From Quillaja saponaria (Eukaryota > Streptophyta > Magnoliopsida > Fabales > Quillajaceae): a DNA stretch of 64,000 nucleotides. Positions 1 to 10,802 of the stretch are shown here, one piece after another (position 1 is the stretch's first letter; every line of letters begins with the position of its first letter). The DNA is taken from positions 10,664,001 to 10,728,000 of the forward strand of contig CM055607.1 of NCBI GenBank assembly GCA_029379385.1, read 5' to 3'. The notes beneath the pieces were generated by a model that was not told the origin of the DNA, made no database searches, and saw only the letters and a list, made by a program, of their open reading frames with translations. The position numbers were made by a program, and so were the translations under genes.

Positions 1-1020
1 ATCAACTATAAAACCTAGTCAACTAGCAAATAGAGTAAAGGAATTACGCTACTAGCATAAGAATGGCAAGAGAACCATATAACTACCTTCACAAGTTCAA
101 TTGGCCAAGCACAAATTGGAGTTTCAGGTAATCGAAAACAGGGAAAGACATAATTTTTTTTCTTTTGGAAGCTTAAGTCGGCTAGAGGAAGAAGGAGAAG
201 AAAATAAATTCATTAATTAATGTGATATTTTCTCCTTTTTAAACATGTGATGGAAAACAAAATATCTACTATATATATATATCAATTTGAAGTTCTCTCA
301 AAATACCTTTCTTATAACATAAAATTTAAGTTCTAATCAACATATGATTATTAATTTTATAAATATGATTACTAATTATATAAATATACATATTAATTAG
401 GTTGTACTTAAAATTAAATTCATATATAGCTTTTCTACTTAATATAAATAAATCAACTAATGATAATTTATTTATATATATATATAACAATTACGTACGA
501 AGATTTTAACACACATATTAAATTATCAGGTTATAACAATATCTTTTACAATGTTCTTTCTTTTATTTTTATCACGTAAAATATATAATGGTCTATTTAG
601 AGTGTAACTATTAAAAAAAAAAAAAAAGGGAGCAAAATAAAAAAAACATAAGGTGGTCAAAGTTATAATAGTAGTCTATAGTTTTAGCCTTAGTTTATAT
701 ATATATATAAATATTCTAGTTTACTTTATTTACACACATTGCACCCCTCCAACAAAATTACACAAGTTAAATTCAAGTTCTAAGTCAACCAAGTTTTAAA
801 TTATACATATATATTTTATGCACACCCATAGATATATTATTTATCTATATCATATACTTGTATTTAAATTTACGATAAGAGTTACACTAAATTATTCAAA
901 TTTTATGTTTCAATATTAGATCATATAATCTCCAATTGTATTATTATTTATATTTCTAATGACAATTTACATATTACATTGAAACTCAATTTTATAATAT
1001 TAAATTATAAGGGTTATTAA
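1..1020. other. AT-rich intergenic DNA, no gene seen
   Basis: Very AT-rich sequence with short TA runs and poly-A tracts. No coding similarity was recognised on either strand. From about 1020 it passes into a block that also occurs at 17000-17345 and 20040-20400. Confidence 0.6.
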
Positions 1021-1417
1021 AAAATTAATAATTGATTTGACTCTACAACTTTGTAATATGAGCTTATGCTTTTGTGTAAAATGTAATTTAATAAATTATT
1101 AAGTTAATATTTAAATTATTTATTTGCACAATGAGTTTTATATAGAAAACTCATTCTTTGCATCAAAAAAGTTTAGAGCATGGGTGGACTACTGACGTCT
1201 CTTTTGAGTGACATGTGTAAAGAAAAGTGTAAAAAAGTATCATAAAAATTATTAAAATATGTTACCTTAGTTATTGGTTGCCATTGATGTTTATATAATT
1301 AATCATAAGCCCTCATCAAAAAACAACTAATCCTCTCATATACGTGAAGTGTAGGTGTAGTAATAATAGTGAAGCAAAGACCTCCATTTTATATAATTAT
1401 TTTCTTTTTTTCCTCTG
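1020..1417. repeat. Shared flank block of truncated Kunitz copies
   Basis: This stretch is an inverted copy of about 19981-20400, and a third copy lies at about 17000-17345. Shared landmarks are a segment around GAGCATGGGTGGACTA, the stretch TACCTTAGTTATTGGTTGCC, and an AT-rich part reading TTATTTGCACAATGAGTTTT. In the copies at 1 kb and 20 kb it runs directly into the same truncated Kunitz fragment, so the join to the Kunitz fragment arose before the block was duplicated. It could be a non-autonomous mobile element, but no clear terminal inverted repeats or target duplication were identified. Confidence 0.6.
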
Positions 1418-1770
1418 GTCACCACAAACACTCCTCTAACCATCCAGACGATTAATGCCTGGTGTGGAAGCTTGTGAAAGAATCAACTGGATTGTGACTT
1501 GTGTCTACTAGTGGTACTGTTTCACCAGGGATTGAAGGAATCACTAGTAGGTTCGTGATTGAGATATCGGAACATCACTTCCTGCCTACAAGATTGTTTT
1601 CTGTCTCCCTACTATCCCAACTTTGTGTAAGGGTCTTGGAAGGTATTTTTCTGAGGATGGTAAGGTATTTGGCTTGGGGTGATGAAACCGAACCGTTCCC
1701 AGTCGTGTTCTTTAAGGAAACAAGTATTTCAGCTACAACTTCCTCACAAGTTATTCAGACTGTAGCTTGA
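1418..1770 (+). pseudogene. Kunitz inhibitor pseudogene, 3' half
   Basis: This is the C-terminal half of a Kunitz inhibitor most similar to the intact gene at 49231-49899. The first half, including signal peptide and first cysteine, is missing, and similarity begins at the GTCACCACAAAC segment. A 19-base deletion just after ACGATTAATG removes the second conserved cysteine and shifts the frame. Further indels and stops follow, although the last part up to the TGA at 1768-1770 can still be aligned. The 89-residue open frame starting at 1501 is a chance stretch across shifted frames and should not be read as a protein. Downstream DNA to about 2480 also matches the 3' flank of the 49 kb gene, in inverted orientation. 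Confidence 0.85.
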
Positions 1771-2480
1771 AAACGTATGTGTGCATGTGCTGCAGAAACG
1801 TCAATAAACAAGCTTATGTACTGAGACACACATACCTGCATGCCTAAATGCAAAGTTTTGTGTGTCTTTTAAGCATTAAATAAATGTCTACTTTGTATGT
1901 TTTCAAGAAGTAAATTTTTAACTGCTTTAATATCGACTTAACATTTTCTTCCAGTGTTATGTTTAATATGTTTACTTGTTGCATTTTGATCTATTTACTT
2001 TTAGACAAGATAATTATAAGTGACAACTGATCAAAATTAGACTTTTCTGCAATTTCGATAAAACTAATAATAAAAACTCATGTAATAGCTAATACTTTAA
2101 GTTAAAAATTATTTTTTTAACATATATGAAATTTGAATTTTTATGAACAAGCTGTAATTAAATACTTGAATTATTTGGATTGGATTGACTACTTTAATAA
2201 AAGATTTTGAATGTTCCTCAAAAATAAATTAGTCAAGATGAACCTATGCTAACCCAAATAGAGCAATTTATTTCCTAACAAAATCGATCCTTAATCAAAC
2301 ACAATCGCAAACAAGAGAAAAAGTAAGACTTGGGCACATAACACCCCCACAAATTGCAAGTGTTAATATAAACTATTACATTAACACAAACAAATGGATT
2401 GAACTTGGACAGAGTAAAAATAAGAAATATGATTTGGACCACTTACAAGGTAAATTAAAACATTGCCTACCTATCTACCA
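1771..2480. repeat. Inverted copy of the 48.6-49.2 kb Kunitz 3' flank
   Basis: The sequence corresponds, in reverse orientation, to the DNA downstream of the intact Kunitz gene at 49231-49899. Landmarks include the GTCGATATTAAAGCAGTTA region and a segment reading TTGCAAGTGTTAATAT followed by a poly-A run near 2480. The last part (about 2330-2480) also matches 48650-48780 and 63000-63120, so that sub-segment exists three times in the window. Confidence 0.65.
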
Positions 2481-2590
2481 AAAAAAAAAAAAAAACACAG
2501 GAATTTGTTCTCCACTAAAAATATGTATCATTTTAACGGTTAATGGTGTATGGTTTAGTTTATGACATTTTTATTAATTTTTTTTTCCAA

Positions 2591-3056
2591 TTCATAGCTA
2601 CCTAGCATGTAGCCTGGTCCTAGGACAAATCAATTGGACCTGTTTGGAATCATTTGTGAGTATTCGTGGATTATAATTAATATGTTTTAACTGTTAGGTA
2701 CCCATCATATTTTTTTTTGTGTGTGTTATAATATGATAATTTAACATATACTTTTGAATGTCTTGTATAATTTATTGTCATTAAATCATTAAAATTTATT
2801 AAATTAGTAATAAATAAAACACTTGTTATTTACGAATGTGAATTAAAATTAATTTGTATCATATTATAGATTAACATGAATTTAGATCTTACCTTATGAA
2901 AAGTGTATTAGTGAATAAATTAATGTACATATATTATACATTAGGAAGTGATGATATATATATGAGATTTAGTCTCCGCCACACCTTTAAAAGTAACTTT
3001 TGGACTTCAGAAATTTTATATTGTTTTGTTTATTTGTTTTTTGTTTATTCTTGGCT
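2591..3056. repeat. Left arm of an inverted repeat flanking the gap
   Basis: Read backwards, this arm matches about 4038-4455. Both contain the segment around ACAGGTCCAATTGATTTGTC and the segment with CACACTTTTAAAAGTAACTTTT. The assembly gap begins exactly where the left arm reaches the AGCAAAGAA-like end, so the missing sequence is probably the loop or remainder of this inverted repeat. Confidence 0.75.
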
Positions 3057-3156
3057 NNNNNNNNNNNNNNNNNNNNNNNNNNNNNNNNNNNNNNNNNNNN
3101 NNNNNNNNNNNNNNNNNNNNNNNNNNNNNNNNNNNNNNNNNNNNNNNNNNNNNNNN
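3057..3156. other. Assembly gap (100 N)
   Basis: Exactly 100 consecutive N, the conventional placeholder for a gap of unknown size. It lies inside an inverted repeat and at the boundary of a segment duplicated at 60358 onward, both of which are common reasons for an assembly break. Confidence 0.99.
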
Positions 3157-4037
3157 TAACTATAAGATTTTATTTTAATCCAATAAACTGATTTATAACA
3201 ATGATCTATCAATTGATATATAAATATCCTTGTGATATATAAAATATTTATTCATTTCATAATCTTCGTAATAGTCTTATTTTTCTCTATACAGATATGT
3301 TTTACGGTTTTCTTGTCCTCATTATTGTTTTTGTTAATCTCTAGTCTTAAACCTCTTTTTTTTTTTTTGCAAAGCTTAAAATTAATTTGCTTCTCTATGA
3401 TACATATAATATATTTATTTAAAACTTTTTTTATATATATACGATTAGTGTAGAGTGCACAATAAGAATTAGAAAACAAAACTTCAATTTTATTTCTTTA
3501 TACAACTATGAAGGGCAGACAAGATTGAAAAATTAGATATAAATATTATTTCTCACTATACACGATTACTAACAAATTATTCCAGACACGGTCCCATTGA
3601 TTTGTCCTAGGACTAGGTAGATAACATTTTTTAGTTGTATTATTATTTCATGATTGATTATTTATATATATATTTTTAAGTTGAATAATAAAATATTGAA
3701 ATGAATAATTTCAATATTATTTGTTTCTTAATAAAAATACAAAGAGAGTATTTTAAGACTTTATCCTAATTTTAAGTTTAGCGAGGATCTATGTAATATT
3801 GACAAAATTCATGAGAGATTGGAGTTATTTAGTTAATAATTTATTTTTATTTGGACATTTTATAGAAAGATGTGGAAAAATAAATTTTTTCTTTTTACAA
3901 GTATTCTTACATCTTTTGAGTATGAGTCTAATCTCATTGGGGTCTAAGAGGAAGCAAAGAGAAGTAGAGCAATATGAGCTTACAGTTGAGAACAAGAAGA
4001 AGAAAAAATAAAAAGAGTACACACAAGTCGGAAGGGG

Positions 4038-4455
4038 AGCAAAGAATATAAACAAAAAACAACTAAACAAAACAATATAAAATTTCTAAGTCTAAAAGTT
4101 ACTTTTTAAAAGTGTGGTGGAGACTAAATCTCATCTATTATGTATATATATCATTGTTCCCTACTTTACACATACATTAATTTACTCGGTAACATTTTAC
4201 ATAAGGTGAGATCCTAAGTCCAAATCAATTCATGATGTGATTGAAAATTAATTCTTACTTACGTGGGTATTACTTAAACTATATATACAAGTGTTCATTT
4301 ATCATTAATTTAATTAATTTTAATCATCTATAACACAACCGAAAGAAATGACGGCTACCTAGAAATTAAAACAAATTAATCCACGGATACTCACAAATGA
4401 TTCCAAACAGGTCCAATTGATTTGTCCGAGGACCAGGCGAAATACTATGTAGCTA
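4038..4455. repeat. Right arm of the inverted repeat flanking the gap
   Basis: Reverse complement of 2591-3056 with moderate divergence. It lies wholly within the left segmental-duplication copy, so the same arm also exists at about 61270-61740. Confidence 0.7.
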
Positions 4456-4689
4456 TGAATTAGGGGAATCAATTAAATGTGCCAAAATTATTTCAAAGCG
4501 TTCCATAAAACTTCAATTTATGCACAAGAAGACAATTGCGGCAGGCCAACTAGATACAGAAATAAATCCATGATTACTAAACTAACTTAATTATTTCTAA
4601 CATGGTCCCGTTAATTGGTATTAGCCCCAACCAGATCTCATACGTTTAAAATTTTTGAGAAAGGCTGAAGAGCTAATTCATATAAATTT

Positions 4690-4755
4690 TCTGTTAATGC
4701 ATGTAAGAGTTAATGGCCGGCCATTTGAGACTTCCAATCCTTCTTGTTTCACACA
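4690..4755 (-). pseudogene. Kunitz inhibitor relic, short internal piece
   Basis: Read on the minus strand this piece matches the segment coding for the first cysteine region and the following EGLEISNGRP part of the gene at 10803-11504. It is a fragment of only about 20 codons. On its right it is joined to a Kunitz promoter segment (ACAAGGCATGTGGATCACC), which places coding sequence directly against promoter DNA and shows an internal deletion. Confidence 0.75.
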
Positions 4756-4887
4756 AGGCATGTGGATCACCACTGAAAATATTTTAGTTTCATGGAACAT
4801 GTTTGTAATTATTTGAAGGAACTATGACATTTATAGTCCTATAAAAGTTTTTTTTTTTTTTTTTAACAATTTTGTCCTAAAGTTTTT

Positions 4888-5328
4888 AAGGCTTAATTTG
4901 GTAAGAACTATGATTTTTTTAGAGATGTTGTGCTTTCATGGCTCTCTTAGAGTTGTTTCTAAAAAGTTACAGCATTAGTGTTTAATAAAATAATTGTAAA
5001 AGTTTCTCTCAATAAGTAGAAGCCTATAATAGATTTAAATTGATTATAATAGATATTGATAATTAAAAAAGAGATAATTAATCTACTGCATTAATTAATA
5101 AATGGATAAACATGAATTTTCGTAAAAAATTGAGATTATATTAGTTTTTAAAATTTTTGATAGCAAAAACTAATTTTTAAAAACATCCCTTGAAGCGCTT
5201 TTTAAATACACTCATGACTTTTAAAAGTTCAGAGTAAAAGCACTCCACTTTTTTATTTATCAAACATAAAAATTGACTTATGTTTTTCATAAACATAAAC
5301 ATAAAGCATTACCAAACCAAACCTAAAG
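4888..5328. mobile_element. MITE, family 1 copy 1
   Basis: An element of about 440 bases bounded by imperfect terminal inverted repeats: left AAGGCTTAATTTGGTAA and right, read inward from the other end, TTTAGGTTTGGTTTGGTAATG. Related copies lie at 46495-46962, 51165-51515 and 63630 to the window end. It has no coding capacity. The short ends and size suit a non-autonomous DNA transposon; the superfamily (hAT or PIF/Harbinger) is not decided by what can be seen. Confidence 0.65.
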
Positions 5329-6297
5329 CATTTGTAATTCACTTACCATAGAAAATAATTATATAATCATAAATTTTTAGTCTCAAAATGTTTGTCTTTA
5401 AAAAAATTAATAATAAATAAAAATCTCTCTAGAAGCAACTTTTTTGAAATCTTTGACAATAATAGTGCATTTGATTGGGAAAAAAAGAAAAAGAAAAGCA
5501 AACCAAAACACGTAAGTCATTGAAGAATATCAATTAGTCATTAGTTTTATTGATAAAGCATTTGAGTGGAGAAAGACAAAGTCCTAAAATAATAAAATTT
5601 TAATAGGATCCCTTGACATCACTAGTGCATATATTTATCCCTGTTAATTTTATTTATGTAGACCTGACAATTATATTATAAATTGTAAATTTTTAACTTT
5701 GAAAATATATTTTGTTACATATATATATTTTTTTATTATTTTGAATATGCATATATCTTTTCTATTGATAAAGCAATTTTTTTTAAAAAAATTTCCATCA
5801 ATACTAATAGCAGACTTGGTTTATACATGAATTTACTCTTTTGTTTTTGTTTTTTATTTTTATTTTTATAATTGATCATCTCTAATAGACAGTAAAAAAA
5901 TCATCCAAAGAATTATACATTATAATAATTTTTTAAGAAAAAAGATTTTAAAAAATACTAAAAAAATTAAGAGTATGAGTAAATTGAGGTATATTATTGT
6001 TTATAAAGTATAGAGAATAAATTAAAAAAAATTAATTAGTGTAGGAAATTTCTTTAGAAAAACACCAATCAAAACTATGGATATGAGAAACTTTTGAGAG
6101 AAATAAATTTTTTTTTTTTTTGAGTGTTCTGTAAGTGCGAAAAGATAGAGTGAAGAAGATATAAATAATAATAAGAATTATATTAAAAAAGTAAAACCAT
6201 AGAGTTTACAAAATTAGTTTACAAAAATACGAGAGAAGTAACATGAAAGAATGATATAATCATTATTTCATACTTGAGTTTTACACATGTATACAAG

Positions 6298-6322
6298 ACT
6301 CACACTCACACTCACACTCAAG
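6298..6322. repeat. Short tandem repeat, CTCACA unit
   Basis: Tandem copies of ACTCAC within the orphan upstream block. The homologous place near 51008 has fewer units, so the tract has changed length since duplication. Confidence 0.7.
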
Positions 6323-6519
6323 TAAATAGTGAAATTATTTTCATTGTATCAAATTAATTCTACAAAGAAAACCAAGTTTCAATCAAAATAAAATGATCCA
6401 GTATAAAAGCATTCACTGGTATCAAAATATATTTAACTCATGAACAAAAAATTAAATATTAAATTAAAAATAAATATAAATTAATTATCATCGAAATACA
6501 AGAATTATGTAATTTTAGG

Positions 6520-6660
6520 ACGTGCTGCATATACTGACTAAAAAGAAGAAGAAACTTGAGACAAGGTGGGACCCAACCAACACGTTGACCTGGAACTTGT
6601 TTATCTATATAAGGACAAACCAACTAAAAACAAATACCGATTAATATAAAAAAGACAGTT
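6520..6660 (+). promoter_or_regulatory. Orphan promoter-like repeat, copy 1
   Basis: A degenerate G-box-like GACGTGCTGCATAT is followed by a TATA-like TATATAAGG and then GACAAACCAACT. The same arrangement recurs near 13735, 23405, 25240, 32125 and 51715. No open reading frame follows at the spacing expected for a start codon. I infer that it is the promoter and 5' leader of an ancestral gene that was lost or shuffled away. Confidence 0.45.
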
Positions 6661-7129
6661 GTAGGTACGTTTATTACAATATTATTTGGGTGGCGGCTAT
6701 ATATTAAACAATTTTCTATTGTTTTTGATAAAAGACAAGAAGGCCAGAAACCTTAATTAATATGAAGATTATGTTAAATCAAAACTTTCTTCTCTATTTT
6801 ACTCATCAAAAGTTGACTCCGACTGGATATTTGATTCTATTAATTAAAAGACAACGAAAGCCAGAAATATTAATCATGTAAATTATTAAGTGAACGCAAT
6901 CAGTGTGTGTGGTGCTCTTTTCTGAATTTATTTTTATTGTATTATTATTAATAAACAACTTTTCGCTTTCTAAATTTTAATGTCAAATAGATAAGTAATT
7001 CCTTGATGAGCAAACAGAAACAAATTAAATGATCATTAATTATGATAAATATTTAGAGCACAAGTTGGTACTATATATATAGAGGAATAAGTATTTTGTA
7101 TATTAGATGCATACATAGCATTGTTATAA

Positions 7130-7270
7130 GTGTCAATGTATAAACTCTCACATTATTAAGATTAGAGAGCTTCATAATCTTTTAAATAAATGAAAATCTA
7201 TTTTTGTCACCAATTAATTGATTTCAATAGTGAGACTTCAACATGGTATTAGAGCTAAGCCCATAATTAA
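7130..7270 (+). mobile_element. LTR-retroelement remnant with primer-binding site
   Basis: The stretch ends in GAGACTTCA followed by ACATGGTATTAGAGC, which is one base away from TGGTATCAGAGC, the usual initiator-methionine tRNA primer-binding site of plant copia-type and TRIM elements. The preceding 120 bases, beginning near TGTCAATGTATAAAC, would be the LTR. No coding domains follow, so this is either a truncated element or a small non-autonomous TRIM-like element. No second LTR was located. Confidence 0.45.
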
Positions 7271-7379
7271 TGGGCCGGCCTATTACTCCGATACCTGAAA
7301 ATTGATCAGCCCATGACTGATGGGTTATACCTCACGATTTTGGATATTCACGTTCCAATAATCACCTATTATTTTTATC

Positions 7380-7560
7380 TTAATAAAAAAGTGTTAGTAC
7401 CACCTCATATTATTTTTAATAAAAAAAAATTCTAGCCAACATTGCATTAGATAAATTTATCTCTTATAGATTTTTTTTTTGTCTTCTCTTTTTTATTAAT
7501 AAAATAAATTTAATAACATGATAAAATTAATTAATTAATCAATCAACAAAAAAAAAAAAA
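7380..7560. repeat. Inverted duplicate of 12150-12300
   Basis: The segment with GTTAGTACCACCTCAT, then TCTAGCCAACATTGCATTAG and a long poly-A tract reappears reversed at about 12150-12300. It contains no coding sequence. Confidence 0.55.
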
Positions 7561-9170
7561 AAAAAATTATACATCCATTCAATTTTAAGCATGGTTAATG
7601 ATGATAATTGGCGATTCTTGAACCAGTCTAATTTTTTCATTAACATCAACAAAGTACTTCTGCTAAGGATTTTTTTTTTTTTTCTCTCATCTAAGTGATA
7701 AACTCCACTCAATCAACTAAAGAATATAAGTGCATTAAAAATATCTAAAGTATATGCCAAACAAATTACGAACGTGTTGCAATGATACTTGATCTTTCTG
7801 TTTAAGTAGGGATCCGGATGTCTAATCCTGTTGGATAATTTTCCTTTTGTTTGAATAATTTGGTTCACGTTATATCGGGTCCGGTCGGATCTTACACGAT
7901 CCGATGCTTTTACAAAACTAAAATAAAATTAATTACATTTTATCACATAAACTACCACATGTTTTGTAATAATTTCTATAAACTATCAAATTAATTAGGC
8001 ACATAACTCCTTATTTGAATCATAATTAGCAAATAACCATCACTCGTCTAAATTATCCATTAACTCATGAGAGACTAAATTATTCTCAATCCAAGTTTTT
8101 TTTTTTTTTAATAGTTTCTTCTTTTTACATCTTTTTCTTTTCATTTTCTATGAAACTAAACTCTTTATATTGATTAAATTTTAGCATACATAAATAATAT
8201 TTGAATCATTAATAATTTATACTTCATTTTTATAATATTTACATTATTAATGGATTTACAAATGTTATTTTTCTCATTAATAAACTATACAAGTTGTTTC
8301 AACTTGCATTTTAGTGATAACATTTTCATTAAAAAAAAATTATTTTCTTATTATTGTATTACATATTGGGCTAGTTATTTGTTAATTATGATTAAAATAA
8401 CAGGTTATTTGCCAAATTTGACAGTTCACTGGAGGTTAATACAAAACGGGTAATAGTTCATGGGGATAAAGTGCAATTGACCCAATAAAATTAAAAAAAT
8501 CACCTAATTAAGCTTTCTCTCTCTTTTAAATCATTGTCTTAGGGACTTTTTGTGTTGAAGGGATGAGATTAAAAATATCATTTAACATTGTCTAGCAAGA
8601 TTTGAGAAAAAGAAAAAGAAATTAAATATGAAATACATTTTGGCGAACTATATATGATTTGTTCTAGGTTTCTTTTGTCACAACCTCAACAAATTTACAA
8701 ATCAAGTCCTCCGGGATAATAGTTTGTATACAATCCATGGTGTGGAATGGTTCACATTTTTTGGTTTTAAATCTAAGAAGAAAGAGAAGGAATGGAGAGA
8801 GAAAATATATAGTTTGATATGAGAGAGATTATAGAAGAGATTTATGGGTAGTTAATGAAATTAACTAATTCAATGCAAGATTGGGTTAGTCACTTGAGTT
8901 AGTTAAGTTTAGTATTAGGTTAACTCATATTGACTGTAATTTTGATATAGTTTATTTAAATACATGATAGTTATTATTTAGTTACTGTGAGAATGATGTG
9001 GTAGAGTAACTCTATGTAAATTTTTATACAATTAATTTATCAATTTATAGCAGGAAGATTCCTATTACTCATCTAGTTAACAAGATTTTCTATAATGTAA
9101 ATCGACAACCGAGAATCACGAATCTCGTCAGGTTGCTGTTGGAAGAAGCTCAAACAAGCACCAAATAGTT
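7561..9170. other. Intergenic DNA, no gene seen
   Basis: AT-rich sequence. Short open frames such as one at 8250-8453 have low-complexity composition and no recognisable domain. Nothing else was identified. Confidence 0.5.
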
Positions 9171-9171
9171 T

Positions 9172-9634
9172 ATGGCCTAGTTTGGCTCTGTATTTGCACA
9201 CTGTGTTTGGTATTTGGGAGCTGAAAAGTGATTTTGGATTGCATGTGAAATTGTCCAAAATGAATTTTATCTTTCTTTCATTTTTGGTGCTTTTTTTTAT
9301 ATACCATTAATTTGGTTACACATTAGAGGGTCTACCTAATACTATGTTAAGGGTTTGGAAAGGGGGAGGAGGGAAAGACTTTGTCGTGATCTGTCATGCT
9401 TATCTTTTTGGTGCCCTTGGTTTCACTTCTGATAGTCTTTTTTATATCTTTTACACCATATAAAACACTTATAAAATTATGTAACCAAACATCTTACTCA
9501 AGGTAAAAATCATTTTTCAAGTAAAGTAACCAAACATAAAAATAGATTTTGTCAAAATCAATTCTCCAATAATCATTTTTGGCAAATCAATTCTTTAAAA
9601 CACTGTTTTGCAAACGCCAAGCCAAACTAGCACC
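9172..9634. mobile_element. MITE-like element with terminal inverted repeats
   Basis: The left end reads GGCCTAGTTTGGCTCTG and the right end, reverse complemented, reads GGTGCTAGTTTGGCTTGG. Both continue into related TTTGCA...CAGTGTTT sequence, giving imperfect terminal inverted repeats of roughly 35 bases around a 460-base body with no coding capacity. Sub-terminal segments about the wording TTTTGGCAAATC also pair. No convincing target-site duplication was found. Confidence 0.6.
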
Positions 9635-10620
9635 ATGTAGACTATCCAAACCCATCTCTAACTTAACCCCAAAGATGTAAGCAAGGTCGATCTCCAGAAA
9701 CAAGTAAATTTTACAAGAGAAAAGAGATAATAAAACTTTTATAACTTAATTAATAATAATCCATTTAAAATTTATCATACAACACATAAATAACGTAAAT
9801 TATTGATAACGTAAATTATCATACAACAAAATTACCTTGGCTTTTCTATTTTTCTCTATACGTGCATTACTTTTGTGCATCTTTCAAGTGTTGTTTTTCA
9901 CATTCTAATTTTGTTTCTAATGAATAATTATTACATTATCGTCTTGTTGTTACCTGTTACGTAATTTAAAAAGAAACTTGCAGAAAAAAAATTATAAATT
10001 AATATTTGATACAATATAAGAAATACAATTGCCTAGAAAGGAAAATCTTTAAAATTAGTAAATTACAATACGAACCGGCCCATTGCAACACTTAAGTCGT
10101 CCAATTGTGTAGTGTTATACTAATTTCGTTTTTGAGTAGGAATTAGTCCCTCACTCCATTCCTTTTCAAAATCTCAAATTATTTTGAATTTTTGGGTCAA
10201 AACCAAACTATTCAATTGGGCTTCTTATGAATCAAGATGGTCCCTTATCTACCCTTAAGTGAAATTATTTTCATTTAGGAAATTTATTTGGATAAAGGAT
10301 TTGAAATCTAGGGATTTGATATTCATTTTTTAAATTCATCAATTACCAAAATTTAAAATTTATTGATTTACATGTTATTTGTATATATACAATAACTAAA
10401 TGAGAGCATTTAAAATCCCAATCTTTTTAAATTCATTTAATATTGATACTATATGTCATTTTCTTATTTGCTGATAATATAAAAATTAGATACACTAATA
10501 ATGTATCACATATTAAATACATATCGAATACTTAAACAATAATTATGATTTTAAATACATATCAAATACTTAGACAATAATTATGTAGAATACAGTGCTT
10601 AATTTACAATGAAAGTTAGA
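9635..10620. other. Intergenic DNA, no gene seen
   Basis: AT-rich sequence with several short direct repeats such as ACATATCAAATACTTAGACAA near 10500-10580 (also near 27780). No gene was recognised. The last part leads into the 3' flank of the Kunitz gene at 10803. Confidence 0.5.
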
Positions 10621-10802
10621 AAACGAAGCTTCAATTTTATTTCTTTATGCAACTGAAATTTACGAAACACACAACTGTGTATGGCACAAATATAAAACCA
10701 GCATGAAACACACAACTGCACCTGCCTGCAGGAGATGCTAGGCACACCATCAACATTATTGTGTTTGAGTACTTTAACTTTTCACCTTTATATCCATTAT
10801 TT

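Larger units (their letters stand above)
3157..4755. repeat. Segmental duplication, left copy (partner 60358-62050)
   Basis: From the first base after the gap this block aligns in direct orientation with 60358-62050, with only scattered substitutions and small indels. It contains a Kunitz 3'-end relic at about 3465-3515 (same sequence as downstream of the 10803-11504 gene), the conserved ATTTGTCCTAGGAC segment at about 3595 and again near 4420, and a short Kunitz coding relic at its end. At 4755 the similarity jumps to 63497, so about 1.45 kb present in the right copy is missing here. Confidence 0.9.
4756..7130. repeat. Orphan upstream region of a Kunitz gene
   Basis: This block is the counterpart of DNA upstream of the minus-strand Kunitz gene at 49231-49899 (about 49985-52060) and of the truncated copy at 63120-63399 (63497-64000). 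It begins with the conserved promoter segment GGCATGTGGATCACCACTGA and contains a MITE at about 4888-5328. Its Kunitz coding part has been deleted at 4755. Landmarks shared with 50 kb include AGAATATCAATTAGTC and GGATCCCTTGACATCACTAG. Confidence 0.8.

Noticed and set aside
2896..3191. Open frames running through the gap
   Set aside because: They consist largely of N and cannot be translated.
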